Assembly (NCBI GenBank): GCA_009667805.1
Contig: CM019063.1
Location: 61,054,881 to 61,118,880 of the forward strand
From: Leptobrachium leishanense
Lineage: Eukaryota; Chordata; Amphibia; Anura; Megophryidae
DNA length: 64,000 nucleotides
Direction of reading: 5' to 3'
Of the stretch, positions 1 through 11,041 are shown piece after piece. The notes beneath the pieces were generated by a model. It was not told where the DNA came from, did no database searches, and was given only the letters and a program-made list of their open reading frames with translations. The position numbers and the translations under genes were made by a program. Positions within the stretch are counted from its first letter, which is position 1. Every line of letters starts with the position of its first letter.

Positions 1-997
1 GAGCTGGGACTCAGGGCTTGATCCTTGCTGGAGCTGGGACTTCACAGAGCTCCTCTGCATGTGAGTGACCACTCAATCAGGTGAGCAACATTTATTCATT
101 CTGCTGTGTGATCCTGGAGATTGGGGGGTGCAGTCAACAGCTTCTGTCTGTACCCACATCCTTTACTGGAGTGAAACTCCTGCTGCTGGATGATGGGAGT
201 TGCAGTCAGTGACCTCTGCAGAGTCTAATTCCCAGAGTGATCCATTTCATTCATTCACTGGTTCATTTGCAATGTGCTTTGCTGCAGGATGCCCAGGGCT
301 GGGGTATAATGCTGTGGATATATAAAGGGGTGTGTGTGTGGGGGGGGGGGTAATATGGGGTGTTTGGCAGTTAAAGGGTCAAGTCAGGGCTGTTGGCTTT
401 GTGATTTGAGAGCTGGATCTTGTACATGGGGGGGGGGTATTAATGGACTCCACATAATGCAAGGGCTTTAATTAAACTAGTCGGCAAGGATTAGTGGGAT
501 ATTAACCCCTTGCTGTGCGGCCACTTCCTTCCCATTTAATAAGATTGAACATGTTTTGTTTGTTTCATTTGGCATTACTTCAGCTGCTGCATAACCTCTT
601 TTACAAGCAGGGGGTGCCACCATCACACCATGGCTCTGGGTACCCAGCACACTGGATGCTGGACTGTATCACTTGGCTCTATTAGCTCTTGTTTGACCCT
701 CCTCCTCCCATACTTTTAATACAGTGATATATATATATAATATGTGTAATTTTATGATGATAATATATAAAATGAGAAGATGAACACGTCGGGATAGCCC
801 TGATCAAAAATAACGCCCAATGTGTCAGACAGCCGCTGTGTTTTCCTTTCCGACCTGCAATGAATGGGTTAATAAACACCTTTTGGAATGTGGAAGTTCA
901 TGTAACTATCACCAGTGTTGCAGAAATACATAATATCCTCACCAAGCTTTATTTATTGTGCATGTGACACTTCATTCAGGGTTATTTCCTGCGCCCT
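1..997. other. No gene recognised
   Basis: I see no coding exon, RNA gene or bounded transposon here. There are short G runs near 340 and 430 and a TA-rich stretch near 725-775. The open frames are short and lack family motifs. A TA microsatellite follows at about 1028-1084. Confidence 0.6.
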
Positions 998-1190
998 TTG
1001 CCGGCTCAGAGCTTCAGATCGTATGTGCATATATATATATATATGTGTGTGATTGTGATTGAGAGAGATATATATATATATATCTCAAAGTCTGGTGAGG
1101 CGGCGCTCGTTACCGAGTTTTGGTTAGCGTGTTCCTCGGTCACATCTTGTAGTAGTGCCCTGGCACAGACTCCCAAGATAGCAGGAATAT

Positions 1191-1428
1191 CAAAATAGGT
1201 AGCGGGAGTCACTCAGGTCTTGTAAAAATCCAAATTTTATTAAAACCAATAAAAAATGACGTTTCGGCCCCTTGAGGCCTTTATCAAGGTAAAAAAATTT
1301 TTTTTTTTTTTTAACCTTGATAAAGGCCTCGAGGCAGAAACGTTGTTTTTTTTTTTCTTTTTCTTTAAATTGTTTTTAATGGTTTAAAACTTTTACAGGA
1401 CCCCGAGTGACTCCCGCTACCTATTTTG
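1191..1428. repeat. Foldback repeat with a GAAACG-type motif in each arm
   Basis: The two ends are inverted copies (AAAATAGGTAGCGGGAG against CTCCCGCTACCTATTTT), and the similarity runs inward for about 110 bp to a T-rich centre. Each arm contains a stem-loop motif reading CCTTGATAAAGGCCT then GAAACG, at 1258-1290 on the minus strand and 1314-1344 on the plus strand. The whole unit can fold into one long hairpin. It is probably a MITE or a derivative of a retroelement end; no target duplication is evident. Confidence 0.7.
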
Positions 1429-1894
1429 AGATATACTGTGTATATATAGCAAAACCGTTAACCCTCACTCTCCTTGCAGCAGCGTTACGCAAAATACTTT
1501 CCATATTGTTGCTTCCACTCTGACGCCCGTCTGGCCGCCTCGCTGAGCGCACTTAGAATCACGCTTTGCAGCCCCGTCAACGCACGTCCTAGCGCTTTGA
1601 CTGAGCGGGCTGCTGCACGGACTCTGTTGTGCGCGCAACAGTGTGTGGCTGGCCCTGTCGCAGAAGGCACATCAGTACGGGCGCACCTAGTGGCGCCAGC
1701 ATAACTGCGCTCAGCGAGGTGGCCGGACGGGCGTCAAAGTGGAAGGAGCGTCCATTCTCACGGACGTTGCTCGTCTGACTCTGACCCCAGCTTTAATCAC
1801 TCGGTTAATTCCAGGTTTTCTCACGATGTACACGCTTGTTGTGAATCGGGGGGGGGGGGTGTGGCACGGCGTAGGCGACTTTTTTGCTTTAATG

Positions 1895-2022
1895 CAGGGA
1901 CCTCAAACTCTGGCCTCACAGATGTTTCTGAACTACAACTCCCATGATTCTCTGGCCATTTATTGCATTCAAGGAAATGTAGGCCTTCAACATCTGGGGG
2001 TTGCCAGAGTTTGAAATCCCTG
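1895..2022. mobile_element. Short hAT-type MITE
   Basis: The 128-bp element begins CAGGGACCTCAAACTCTGGC and ends with an imperfect inverse of that sequence. It is flanked by a perfect 8-bp duplication, CTTTAATG, at 1887-1894 and 2023-2030. An 8-bp duplication and CAGGG ends indicate the hAT superfamily. It encodes nothing. A relative lies at 22762-22896. Confidence 0.85.
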
Positions 2023-2028
2023 CTTTAA

Positions 2029-2765
2029 TGTATGCTTTGATTCAGGTTGATCGGATGATGTTGTTTGGGGGTGGCAGGTCCTTTCTAAAACATAGAAGTG
2101 TATACTTTAATGTCCCGTGACATTGTTAGGGGGTGACTAGATATTCTGAAAACCTAGGATAAATGTATGCTTTAATTCAGGTGATCTTGTGACATCATAG
2201 GGGGGTGCTTGACCCGTCTGGATCATAGGAGAAATGCATAGTTTACTTCAGGTGATTCGATGACATTGCTGGGGGTAGTGGGCCCTTTCTAACATATAGG
2301 AGAATTGTATGCTTTACTTCTGGTGATTTGACGACATTGTTAGGGGCGGCTGGACCTTTCTAAAACAAAGGAGAAATGTATGCTTTGGTTCAGGTGGTTT
2401 CATTAAATTGTTTAGGGGCGGCCGGTGGTTTCTAAACTGTAGGAGAAATGTATGCTTTAATTCAGGTGGTCCCATTAAACTGATGGGGGTCACTAGACCT
2501 TACTGAGCCATAGGAGAATTCTATGCTTCAATTCAGGTGATATGATATTGTTAGTGGAGGTGGGTCCTTTCTAAACCAGAGGAAAACTGTGTGCTTTAAT
2601 TCAGGTGATTGGGCCTGCCGCCCCCTAACCGTGCCACCCATTCTAATCCCTAGCCTAAATGTATGCTTTAGCTCAGGTGATTGAATAACATTTGTTAGGG
2701 GACAGCGGGCCTTTTCTAAACCTTCAGAGAAAAGTCTGCTTTAATTCAGGTGATATAAAGACATT
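2029..2765. repeat. Minisatellite of about 70-bp imperfect units
   Basis: About eleven units share a core close to GTATGCTTTAATTCAGGTGA followed by a G-rich segment. The array is split by the MITE at 2766-3630 and resumes at about 3632-3712 with the same core. Units differ by many substitutions, so the array is old or expands slowly. Confidence 0.85.
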
Positions 2766-3630
2766 CAGGGTTATTCAAAGAGAATCGAAAAGCCACCACA
2801 CGTTTGGTGACTTTTTTCATTCTCTTAATTTCGGTGCGATTCGGCGATTCCCATTTCGGCGACCCTGCGGTGTATTCAGCAAGCACCACAGGGTCCCCGA
2901 ATTGCAGGGAAAGGTTACAGCAAACCTGACGAACACTCACCGCAAAACCCGACGAAAACCCGCAAAAACATCTGGATTGACCTCGCCGAATACGCCGGAG
3001 AAACCCGAGCAGTCGCCGATCACAGCGCAGAGCAGCCGCCGGAAAAGCCGACACCGCAGAGGAATGGAGTGAAAAAAAAAAAACAACCAGTACGCTTGCA
3101 TGTTTGAAAAGTGAAACGCTGTTTGAAAAGAAACGACAGAATGAAAATGCCTGAAATTTATATATAAGATCCAATGAATGATAATAAAAAGGGCTGTTAC
3201 AGAAAAAAAAATTAAAAAAAAAATGCTTAAAATATCCTAAAAAATCTATAAACAAAGAGACTCTTTACTGCAGAATTTTATAATGAACGGTTTATTAGAT
3301 ATTGAATTAAAACGGGAATATTTTTAACACTGAAACCTATGGGATTCGCCTGAATAAACCTGCCGAATGAAACCTCCGAATGGCAGGGCAATTCGGCAAC
3401 TTTTCTCTGCTGGTTCGTGTTCTCTGAATAGATGAAGCATTGCTTCTCTATGGGGATTTCACTGCCCTCGAACAGGCACCGAACAGGCACCGTATGTTCA
3501 GGCAATTCGCCAGGATTTGGCGAACTGCCTGCTCTCTGAATAGCCGAATGGCCAGGAAAGGTAAGCGTACGCTGATTTTCACTATTCGGTTACATTTCGG
3601 CCACAATTCGGATCTCTTTGAATAACCCTG
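2766..3630. mobile_element. MITE family A, copy 1
   Basis: It has terminal inverted repeats CAGGGTTATTCAAAGAGA and TCTCTTTGAATAACCCTG. It sits inside the minisatellite, which resumes on the far side, so it is an insertion. The interior is non-coding, with A-rich stretches. Long open frames crossing it on both strands show no protein motif. A second copy is at 7327-8989 and degraded relatives of its interior occur near 24300, 54755-55330 and 61850. The target duplication is not clear, so the superfamily is undecided. Confidence 0.85.
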
Positions 3631-3712
3631 ATAGTTTATGGCCGGCTGGTCCTTCTTTTTTCCAAAATGTACAGGAAATGTGTGCTTTAATTCAGGTGAC
3701 TTGTGGAGTAAT

Positions 3713-4400
3713 TTATGGTTCACATAAGGACCATTGGCAGAGCTGTTTTTAGACTGGTTTTGTTTTTGCAGTTGTCTGGGCAGTTGGAGCGTCTTTATGG
3801 TGGGCTATAGAGGAGCTTCTTGGGGTCAGATCCTGGACGCACATTGCATTGGGTGGTTTATTCCTGCCCGTTGTGTTACCTGGAAGATTCCAAGGATGCT
3901 TTAAGGGTTTGTTTACGATGCTGTAGATCGGTGGTAAATGTCCAGAGAATTCCGATTTTCAGCCATTTGAGAGACGTGTGTTCTATTGAGCCACAATCTG
4001 CTATTCTTTGGTCATTATGTCTGACAGTAACCAGTAACTATGTGCCTTAAAGCCCACTGTTTACTCTTTGATTAGGTCACATCTGATACCTTATCTTTTA
4101 ATGGTACAGCTGAGACAAACGCACACAAAATGTGTAATAAATAGCTCAGTTAATGCTTTTGTTTGTGTTTTTTTTTTTTAAACATGTTGTTTTATTCTAT
4201 TGAACATCCCTCCTCCCCTCTAGAAACCACCAGGCCCCACCTTGGGCTGGGATCCCGAAAATAGTACAATTAGGCTACCAAAAGTTATGCAGCCCGCTTC
4301 TTGCCCGGCCCCGGAAGTCTTTCGGCCCTTCTCACCACCTGGTTGTATGAAAGTATTTTGGCCTTATTCAAGCTGAATTCCAGAAAGGCACTGGGGTCTT
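3713..4400. other. No gene recognised
   Basis: The sequence is of mixed composition with a T-rich patch near 4160-4185. I see no bounded repeat or credible exon. Confidence 0.5.
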
Positions 4401-5290
4401 CTTTGGGCCTGCTAATCCCGCTGAAAGCCACCCAAGTCTTCTTCTTTGAGCCTGCTTCCCCACCTCCTTCTTTGGGTCTGTCACCCCCCCCCCAAGTCTA
4501 CCTGGGCCTTCTTGGAACCCACTTCCTACACAAAAGCTGCCCGGGCCGCCTTCTTCGGGCCCGCTTCCCCCCCCCCAAGAGCCCAAGAGCTGCCCGGGCC
4601 TCCTTCTTCGGGCCCACCCCCCCCAAAAGCCACCCAGGCCTTCTTCTTTGGATCCGTCATCCCTCCCCCTCCGAAGTCTACCTCGGCCTTCTCGGAGCCC
4701 GCTCCCCCCCCCCAAAAGCTGCCCGGGCTTCCTTCTTCGGGCCTGCTCCCCCCCCCAAAAGCTGCTCGGGCCCACTTCCCCCCAAAAGCTGCCCAGGCCG
4801 CCTTCTTCTTCGGGCCCACTTCCCCCCCAAAAGATGCCCAGGCCTTCTTCTTCATGCCCGATTTTCACCCCCCTAAAGTGCCCATGCCTGCTCCCCCCCG
4901 CCCAAAGCACCCAGGCCTTCTTCTTCGGGCCCACTCCCTCCCCCCCCCCAAAAGTTGCCCGGGCCTCCTTCTTCGGTCCCCCCCCCACAAACTGCCTGGG
5001 CTTCCTTCTTCGGGCCCACTCCCCCCCCCCCAAAAGCTGCCCGGGTTTCCTTCTTCGGGCCTGCTCCCCCCCCAAAAGCTGCTCGGGCCTACTTCTTCAT
5101 GCCCGCTCCCCCCCCCAAAAGTGCCTGGGCTGCCTTCTGTTTCCCCCCCAAATGGCGGCCTTCTTCTTCGAGTCCACCCCCCCCAAAATCCGCCCAAGCC
5201 TTCATCTGTCCCCCCCCCTCCTGAAAGCCATCTAGGCATTCTTCAGGAACATCCCCACCCCCCAAAATCCGCCCTGGCTTTCTTCAGGGA
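4401..5290. repeat. C-rich tandem array
   Basis: Units of about 40-50 bp built from GCCCGGGCCTTCTTCTTCGG followed by a run of 7-11 C and AAAAGCTG. Purines and pyrimidines are strongly asymmetric: the plus strand is C/T-rich and the minus strand carries many G runs. Both strands stay open over hundreds of codons only because of composition (proline-rich one way, glycine-rich the other). I do not regard these frames as genes. Confidence 0.9.
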
Positions 5291-7239
5291 AGTGTAGGCC
5301 ACTGAAAGCTGTGTGGCCCATCGCCTACCACCTTATAGCCCAGCAACTGGAAGCTATGCAGCATGTAGCCGACTTCTCCTCAAATATCGTATTCTTATTA
5401 AAATTTATTTCTTTGGTTGAATTTTACTTTGTACATTTAGTGAGACGGAAAAAGAGCAAAACCCCATGTCTGGAAACTCTGAATAATATTTGGTTAATTG
5501 AGGACGGTAATTGATTTTTCATCCGGTGGATTATCTCTTTCTTTTTGCCAGTTCTTAAGGATTTGGTGTAAGAATATGTCTCGTGTCCTCGAGTGGACTT
5601 CTCCTTATTATGTGAATTTTCGTGTGTGTATGTACTTCTTTTTAAAATGACATTGATTGTTGTTGTCATAGAAGTCTTCTTTTTGAGGATGAACTCTTTG
5701 CCGATGATGTCCATCCCTACGTGCTGATAGACACTGGAGATATTAATGTTGGACAAAGACTCCCCTTATTTTTCAGTCATCTTCTATTCTCTACAAATAT
5801 TTTCATGAGGTAATTTCTTTTCCAAGTGTCCAGAGCATGGAGGGAATTTTTCTCCGTGATACAAGTGCTTTGAGAATTGCTTCCTCCTCCTGTTTTGACC
5901 AAAAATATGTTGAGTCCTTTGACTTGTGTCCACCAGTTGTAACTGATGCTTCAGTACCTCCTTCTTGAAACCTGCTAAAGCCACGCTTCTCAAACAAATC
6001 CTAAAGACCACCAGTGGTAAATTTTTATTTTTGTTCCATCCATTTCTTCTATAACATTAAATGTGAATCAATGGAACATTTATGGTTCCTAAAGTATGAT
6101 GTGAGAAAATATGAGGTTTTCTTCTTCTCATCCATGGTTATAATGGGCTAAACGTGGAAACAATCATGTGACCGGGAGGTCCATACCTCCACAATGTTTC
6201 AAGATGGCTGCAGAGTTCACCGTTAACCACTCAATCCACTTCAAACCTGGAACGAGTCCTAAACCTACAGTATTCCTCAGGAACAGTTTATTATAAAAAG
6301 TAGAGCTGGTTGTGTCTCAACCCTATAAGTCAAGTCTTCTGAAAGGCCAACTTGGTTTTCCTTACGTTGGTTTTCCGACATCCTTCATAAATGACACGTT
6401 GGGTCAATGGCACCTCATAACTTTACGAAACAAAGCTACATTGATAGAAATCAAAACAATTGTGTATCTACAGTGGTCTGACTTATGAATGGGATCTGGA
6501 CTTCTCACGTTCCGCCGCAGAATCCACCTCAGAAACAAGTTTAAACACCTGGTTTTACAGAAAATAAACTTTTTTTGTAATGTATTTTCGTCTTTGCCAC
6601 CTTTTCTAATACCAAGTACTTTTACGTTTAATTCCTAGTAGCGTTAATGAGGGATCTGTGTGGGATTCCCGACAATTTAATCATCTAGGCCCTAGTTTTC
6701 GGTCGATCTGTAGATAGTCTCTGACCTGCATCTTGATTGTTGATGCTGCATCACAGTGGCCAAGATAAGACCGGAGAGACTTGTCTAATGAAGGTTTCTC
6801 CTCACCTCTTCACCAGACTAAAGTAAGATAATGTGTTTGGTCTTAATGAGACTCTTCAGGACTAAATGGCCTCTAGAGCGGCCCTTGAAGTCATTAATGA
6901 ATCTGTCCCTTGATCCCTGAGGTCGAACTGACAAACCAAGTCTTGGTGGGTTAATCATGGTGGGAATTCCTTTTCGACTTTGAAAGGATTTTGAGATTAG
7001 ACTAAGAAAAGGTGCTTTTGGAGAGCTCCAATACTGGGAACTCCAAAAACAAGGATTGTGAGGGTCCTGAAAACGCGCAACAGCACTAATGGCCTGCCCT
7101 ACGGTGAGTCCCTGCCCAGGTCTCACAAGGTTTTAGCTCGCTGGTGCCATTACATATGCAGATCAGATTGCAATCGTCCAGATAGGGTGACCAGCACTGA
7201 AATGCCATGGAAGCCATCTCTGCAGAAGAGAGAGCAACC
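5291..7239. other. No gene recognised; weak open frames only
   Basis: Minus-strand frames at 5424-5756 and 5784-6011 reach 110 and 75 codons but match no family I know. The second contains a stretch like WSKQEEEAILKAL that vaguely recalls a SANT-type DNA-binding segment, which may be chance. The rest is unclassified. Confidence 0.4.
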
Positions 7240-7266
7240 CCTGACGATCGTTTCGGACTCGTCAGG
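7240..7266 (-). other. Hairpin with CTGACGA...GAAAC core
   Basis: The minus strand reads CCTGACGAGTCCGAAACGAT and closes with CGTCAGG, so its ends pair (CCTGACGA with TCGTCAGG). The loop holds GAAAC. CTGACGA plus GAAAC matches the conserved core of hammerhead ribozymes, but stem II would be minimal and the outer pairing competes with the ribozyme fold. It is a motif candidate, not a demonstrated RNA. Confidence 0.35.
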
Positions 7267-7692
7267 AGGGTATAGCGGACACCCTATATAGGCATATTGG
7301 GAACTCCACACATTCTTGTCCACTCACAGGGTTATTCAAAGAGATTTGAAAAGTCACCGCACATTCGGTGACTTTTCGTTCCCTGCACTTCGGGTCGATT
7401 CGGCAACCCTAGTTCGTCGACCCTGCGGTGTATTCAGCAAGCACCGCAGCCCCCCCCCTGTAGTGCAGGGAATACTCGCCGCAAACACACCGAACACTCA
7501 CTCACTGAAACAGCTGGATTAATCCCGCCGGAGAAACCCGAACAGCCGCCGATCACCGTGCAGAGCAGCTTCCGGAAAAAGCCGACACGCAGACGAACGA
7601 GTTGCAGAAAAGAAAAAAAGTTTGCTTGAAAGTTTGTAAGTGAAACGCTGTTTGCAAAAAACTACTGAACGAAAATGTCTGAAATTTACATA

Positions 7693-8547
7693 TTTATTTA
7701 TTTATTTATTTATTTATAAAGGATTTTACCAGGAAGGATACATTGAGATTTCTCTCGTTTTCAAGTATGTCCTGGGTTCAAGAGCATTGAAGTGTTACAG
7801 TTACAGAAATACAAAGTGATAAAATGCAAGATATTAAAAAAACAACACAAATATACAGATTAACAGAAAATAAATATGTAGGAAAATAGTTACTATGTTA
7901 CATGTTTACAGGTGCATTCTGTATTGAGGTATGTTAGTAAGGAGCTCTTGAGTGACTTAAGACTGGGGGAAGATTTGATGGTGTCTGGGAGGTTATTCCA
8001 TAATTGCGGTGCTCTGTAGGAAAATGAGGATCGAGACACTGTCTTTTTGTATTGTGGTATTGCAAGTAAGGTGCTGGTCCTGGATCGGAGGTTATAGGAT
8101 GAGGGAACTGCTGGGGGAAGCAGTCTATTCAGATAGGGTGGTAGCTTCCCAGAAAAGCTCTTAAACACCAGGCTGGAAAGGTGAAGGGTGCGTCTAGATT
8201 CCAGCAACGGCCAGTTTAGCTCTTTTAACATGTCACAATGGTGGGCCATGTAGTTACATTGTAATGCAAAGCGGCAGAATGAGTTATATAATGTAGTAAG
8301 TTTATGAAGGTGCGTTTGCGGGGCGGCTGCATACACTACATCTCCGTATTCAATAGCCGGCATAAGCATTTGTTGTACAATCTGCTTTCTTACCGCGGGG
8401 TTCAGGCAGGATTTGTTTCTGTACAGGGCACCTAGTTTGGGGTACAGTTTAGATGAGAGTTTTTCGATGTGGGGGCCAAAGGATAGATTAGGGTCCAACC
8501 ACATACCTAGATATTTCAGAGAAGTGACTGTGGTCAGTGTGCCATTT
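7693..8547 (-). mobile_element. 5'-truncated CR1/L2-type LINE
   Basis: A LINE 3' end on the minus strand. It ends in a TAAA repeat (TTTATTTATT on the plus strand), preceded by a tail containing CCAGGACATACTTGAAAACG. The 5' truncation point at about 8547 is read from comparison with MITE A copy 1. The same 3' end recurs at 60791-61060, and the tail alone recurs in the SINEs at 34755-34897 and 37291-37440 and as a scrap near 53955-54014. Confidence 0.85.
7893..8547 (-). pseudogene. C-terminal fragment of LINE reverse transcriptase (ORF2)
   Basis: About 218 codons stay open from the truncation point to a stop. The fragment includes LKYLGMWLDPNLSFGPHI, the thumb-side region after the polymerase active site, then AIEYGDVVYAAA, and ends with the stretch YRAPQLWNNLPDTIKSSPSL, close to the C-terminal signature seen in CR1/L2/jockey-type ORF2 proteins. 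The catalytic palm (YADD) and the endonuclease are absent because of 5' truncation. The fragment therefore cannot act alone, although its frame is undamaged and the copy is probably fairly young. Its 3' untranslated tail is shared with nearby SINEs, which suggests this LINE lineage supplies their retrotransposition machinery. Confidence 0.85.
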
Positions 8548-9183
8548 GATCCAATGAATGATAATAAAAAGGGCTGTTACAGAAAAAATAAAAACTATTA
8601 AAACAAGTTTGCAAAAATAATTATATAAAATCTGTAAGACCTTTTTACAGCCAAATAAAATAATAAACAGTTTATTAGATAGTGAATTAAAACGGGAATA
8701 TTTCTAACATTGAAGCCTATGGGATTCGCCTGAATAAACCTGTCGAATGAAACCACCGAACGGCAGGGCACTTCGGCAACTTTTCACTGCTGTTCGGTGT
8801 CTCTGAATAGACGAAGCGTTGCTTCTCTATGGGGATTTCACTGCCCTCGAACATGTGCAGGCAATTCGCCAACGTTTGGCGAACTGCCTGCTCTCTGGAT
8901 AGTCGAATGGCCAGGAAAGGTAAACGTACGCTGAATTTCACTTTTCGGTTACATTTCGGGGCCAGATCAGCTCTCTTTGAATAACCCTGATCGTTTACTT
9001 AACCCATATTGTCCCTCATTATGGTCAGTTTCTTCCTGAACGTCTGGGTGTTAAAGTCTGTATTGGTGCTATAGCCTATAAGGTTGTGTTTTTGGATGTG
9101 GAATAGGCCTTTAATGAGCCTGGCTGAATGAATCCATCTGACAAAGCGTCAGTGATACAGGTATAGAAACGCCACCCAATGTG

Positions 9184-9836
9184 GGGCTCTATTACATTCT
9201 TCGCGCACAATCACGCATTAATGCGAGGGGCAAAACCCTTTGCGCTGAACGTCGTATTACGACGTTAACGTGCATTTTGTACGCGAACGTCTAACGCGAG
9301 TGACCCGGCGCGAACCCTTTGCGAGCGCAGTTTAGTGCGCGCATCCTATACTTAACATTGTGAGCGCAAATGCGTTTGTGCGCTGGTGCGCGGATGATAT
9401 TACAATCTTAGCGCAAAATTTAATGGACAACGTTTGCGCGCATAATTTTAACGTCTTTGGAAAGCTGGTGGTAACGGCAAATTGTAACAACCTGACCGTA
9501 CCAAACTGTGGATTCACAACGGAGAATGTCGATGCGCACTTTTTTAAAAAAAATATTTTTTTTCTTTTTTCTACTAGATCTTGTCTTCCGTCAGAACGTA
9601 CGTCTGTTGGGCGCAGTCCGCACAAAATGACGGACTCGCGTTAAAAATTACATTGCGCCCAATGATTGCTGCGCGCAAAGTACTTTTACGAGCGCAATTT
9701 CCCGACAGCTGAAAAAATGCGCGAGGAATGTAATTCCAGCGGTGATTTTCGTGCGTTAACGTTTAATGCTTCGTGGAAAAAAACACACTTAACGTGCGTA
9801 TTTGCGTTGAGCACGTAATCGGGCCCGTGAAGTTTA
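9184..9836. mobile_element. CpG-rich MITE family 2, copy 1
   Basis: The ends are GGGCTCTATTACATTCTTCG and the inverse GTAATCGGGCCC. A 3-bp duplication GTG lies at 9181-9183 and 9837-9839. Three copies in the window each have a perfect 3-bp duplication (GTG, ACA, TAA). A 3-bp duplication fits PIF/Harbinger-type transposition, but that assignment is inference. The interior is dense in CG dinucleotides and non-coding. Confidence 0.8.
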
Positions 9837-10075
9837 ACACCTTCGCTCACACCCCTAATGCCCTACTTCCTGGGTGGAATTGTGTTGGAGATCCGAATGA
9901 AAGACACAATGGTAGGTGAGAACAGCTGCCGAGCGCCTATTGCAATATCAGCCATGTGTGAAACAGGACCAGATCCTGGGGGCATATTGTCACAGAAATA
10001 TCCAGGGTCCACATGTTGACCAGTCAACAATCCTTACGTTAATTCCCAAATATGTAATTAATGAAGGCTAGGGTC

Positions 10076-10491
10076 AGACGAGCGCATTTTTCACGTCGTC
10101 CGTGAAAAAGTGCGTTCAAACGAATGGACGTATTTTTTCACGGAATGTGCGAAACCGGTCATACGATGCGCATTTTCGTCCGTGATTTTGTACGGATCAT
10201 CAATAAAACCCTTTTTGCTTCTGGACGTTATGTTGGCCGGACGTGTGCAGCGTCTGACGTCTCCCAATCACGCACACACGCCTCTAGCGGACGCAGCGCA
10301 CTCTGTACGTCAGTACTAGCGGTATCACGTTCTCAAAAAAATGCGTTTGTTTGCCACTTGCGTTGCGTAGCTGCACTTTCGTGCGGCCGTACTCCGTATA
10401 TTGGCCGTCATTGGCCGTCATCTGCTGCTGCTACGGCCGTGATAAAGTGCGGCTGCACGCGCATTCGCACTGCGTTCGTCTGACCCTAGCC
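10076..10491. mobile_element. CpG-rich MITE family 1, copy 1
   Basis: The ends are GGCTAGGGTCAGACGAGCGC and GCGTTCGTCTGACCCTAGCC. The interior is CpG-rich with no coding capacity. A second copy in the opposite orientation lies 550 bp downstream at 11042-11468. Other copies: 33356-33826, 42063-42485, 61214-61641, and a short form at 12825-12913. Confidence 0.85.
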
Positions 10492-11041
10492 TAAATGGTC
10501 TGCGCACACCAAGCCAGAATGGAATGCCCGCCAGAGGTGCGTCTTCTTAATATGGTTCATTACAGGGGTCCTGTAAAAAAAAGAAAAATAAAAGGTGGAA
10601 ACTACCCAAGGTTTCTGTCCATAATTGCTGCCCTAGAAGAGATTGGCCGAAGCTGCAGCACTTCTTTGTTTAGGAGAATGCCAGTCCTTGGCAAATACAG
10701 AGAAATTTTCTGTCTCCATGTACGTCAGCATTGGAAAAGCCTTTAAATGTAGCTGTTTTTTCTAAAATTTGGCCTGAATAGAACGTCGTTGCAGCTTCCC
10801 AGTGTATCGGACAAATGGGAACTACGTTCCCCCTGGAAAATGTAAAAAAAAAGCGTGGGAACTGCATTCCCAGGTGTCCCTCGTGGGATTTTTGGCGATT
10901 TTCTTTGCTTTTCACTGGTGCCCTCCAAAAGCAGAAACCCGGCCAAAAGATAAGTCTCAAACAGGGACTGTCTTGCATGAAATGGGACGCTTGGATGGTA
11001 TGTTATTGCTTTTTCACGTAAGTATCACAAGACCTTTCTTA
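10492..11041. other. Spacer between two inverted MITEs
   Basis: There is no gene or recognised repeat. Open frames on both strands are short and unsupported. Confidence 0.5.

Larger units (their letters stand above)
7327..8989. mobile_element. MITE family A, copy 2, split by a LINE
   Basis: The same termini as copy 1 (CAGGGTTATTCAAAGAGA and its inverse). Its interior aligns by eye with copy 1, except that about 855 bp of LINE sequence is inserted at 7693-8547. Reading through, GAAATTTACATAT joins GATCCAATGAATG, as in copy 1 near 3154-3180. The comparison fixes the LINE boundaries within a few bases. Confidence 0.85.

Noticed and set aside
1474..2014. Frames of 76 and 91 codons
   Set aside because: The second runs through the hAT MITE at 1895-2022; neither shows a domain.
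4301..5297. Long proline-rich and glycine-rich open frames on both strands
   Set aside because: They follow a C-rich tandem array, are open on both strands and in several frames, and have no domain or codon signature of a gene.
5424..6011. Minus-strand frames of 110 and 75 codons as a domesticated transposase or host gene
   Set aside because: No family recognised beyond a weak SANT-like impression.
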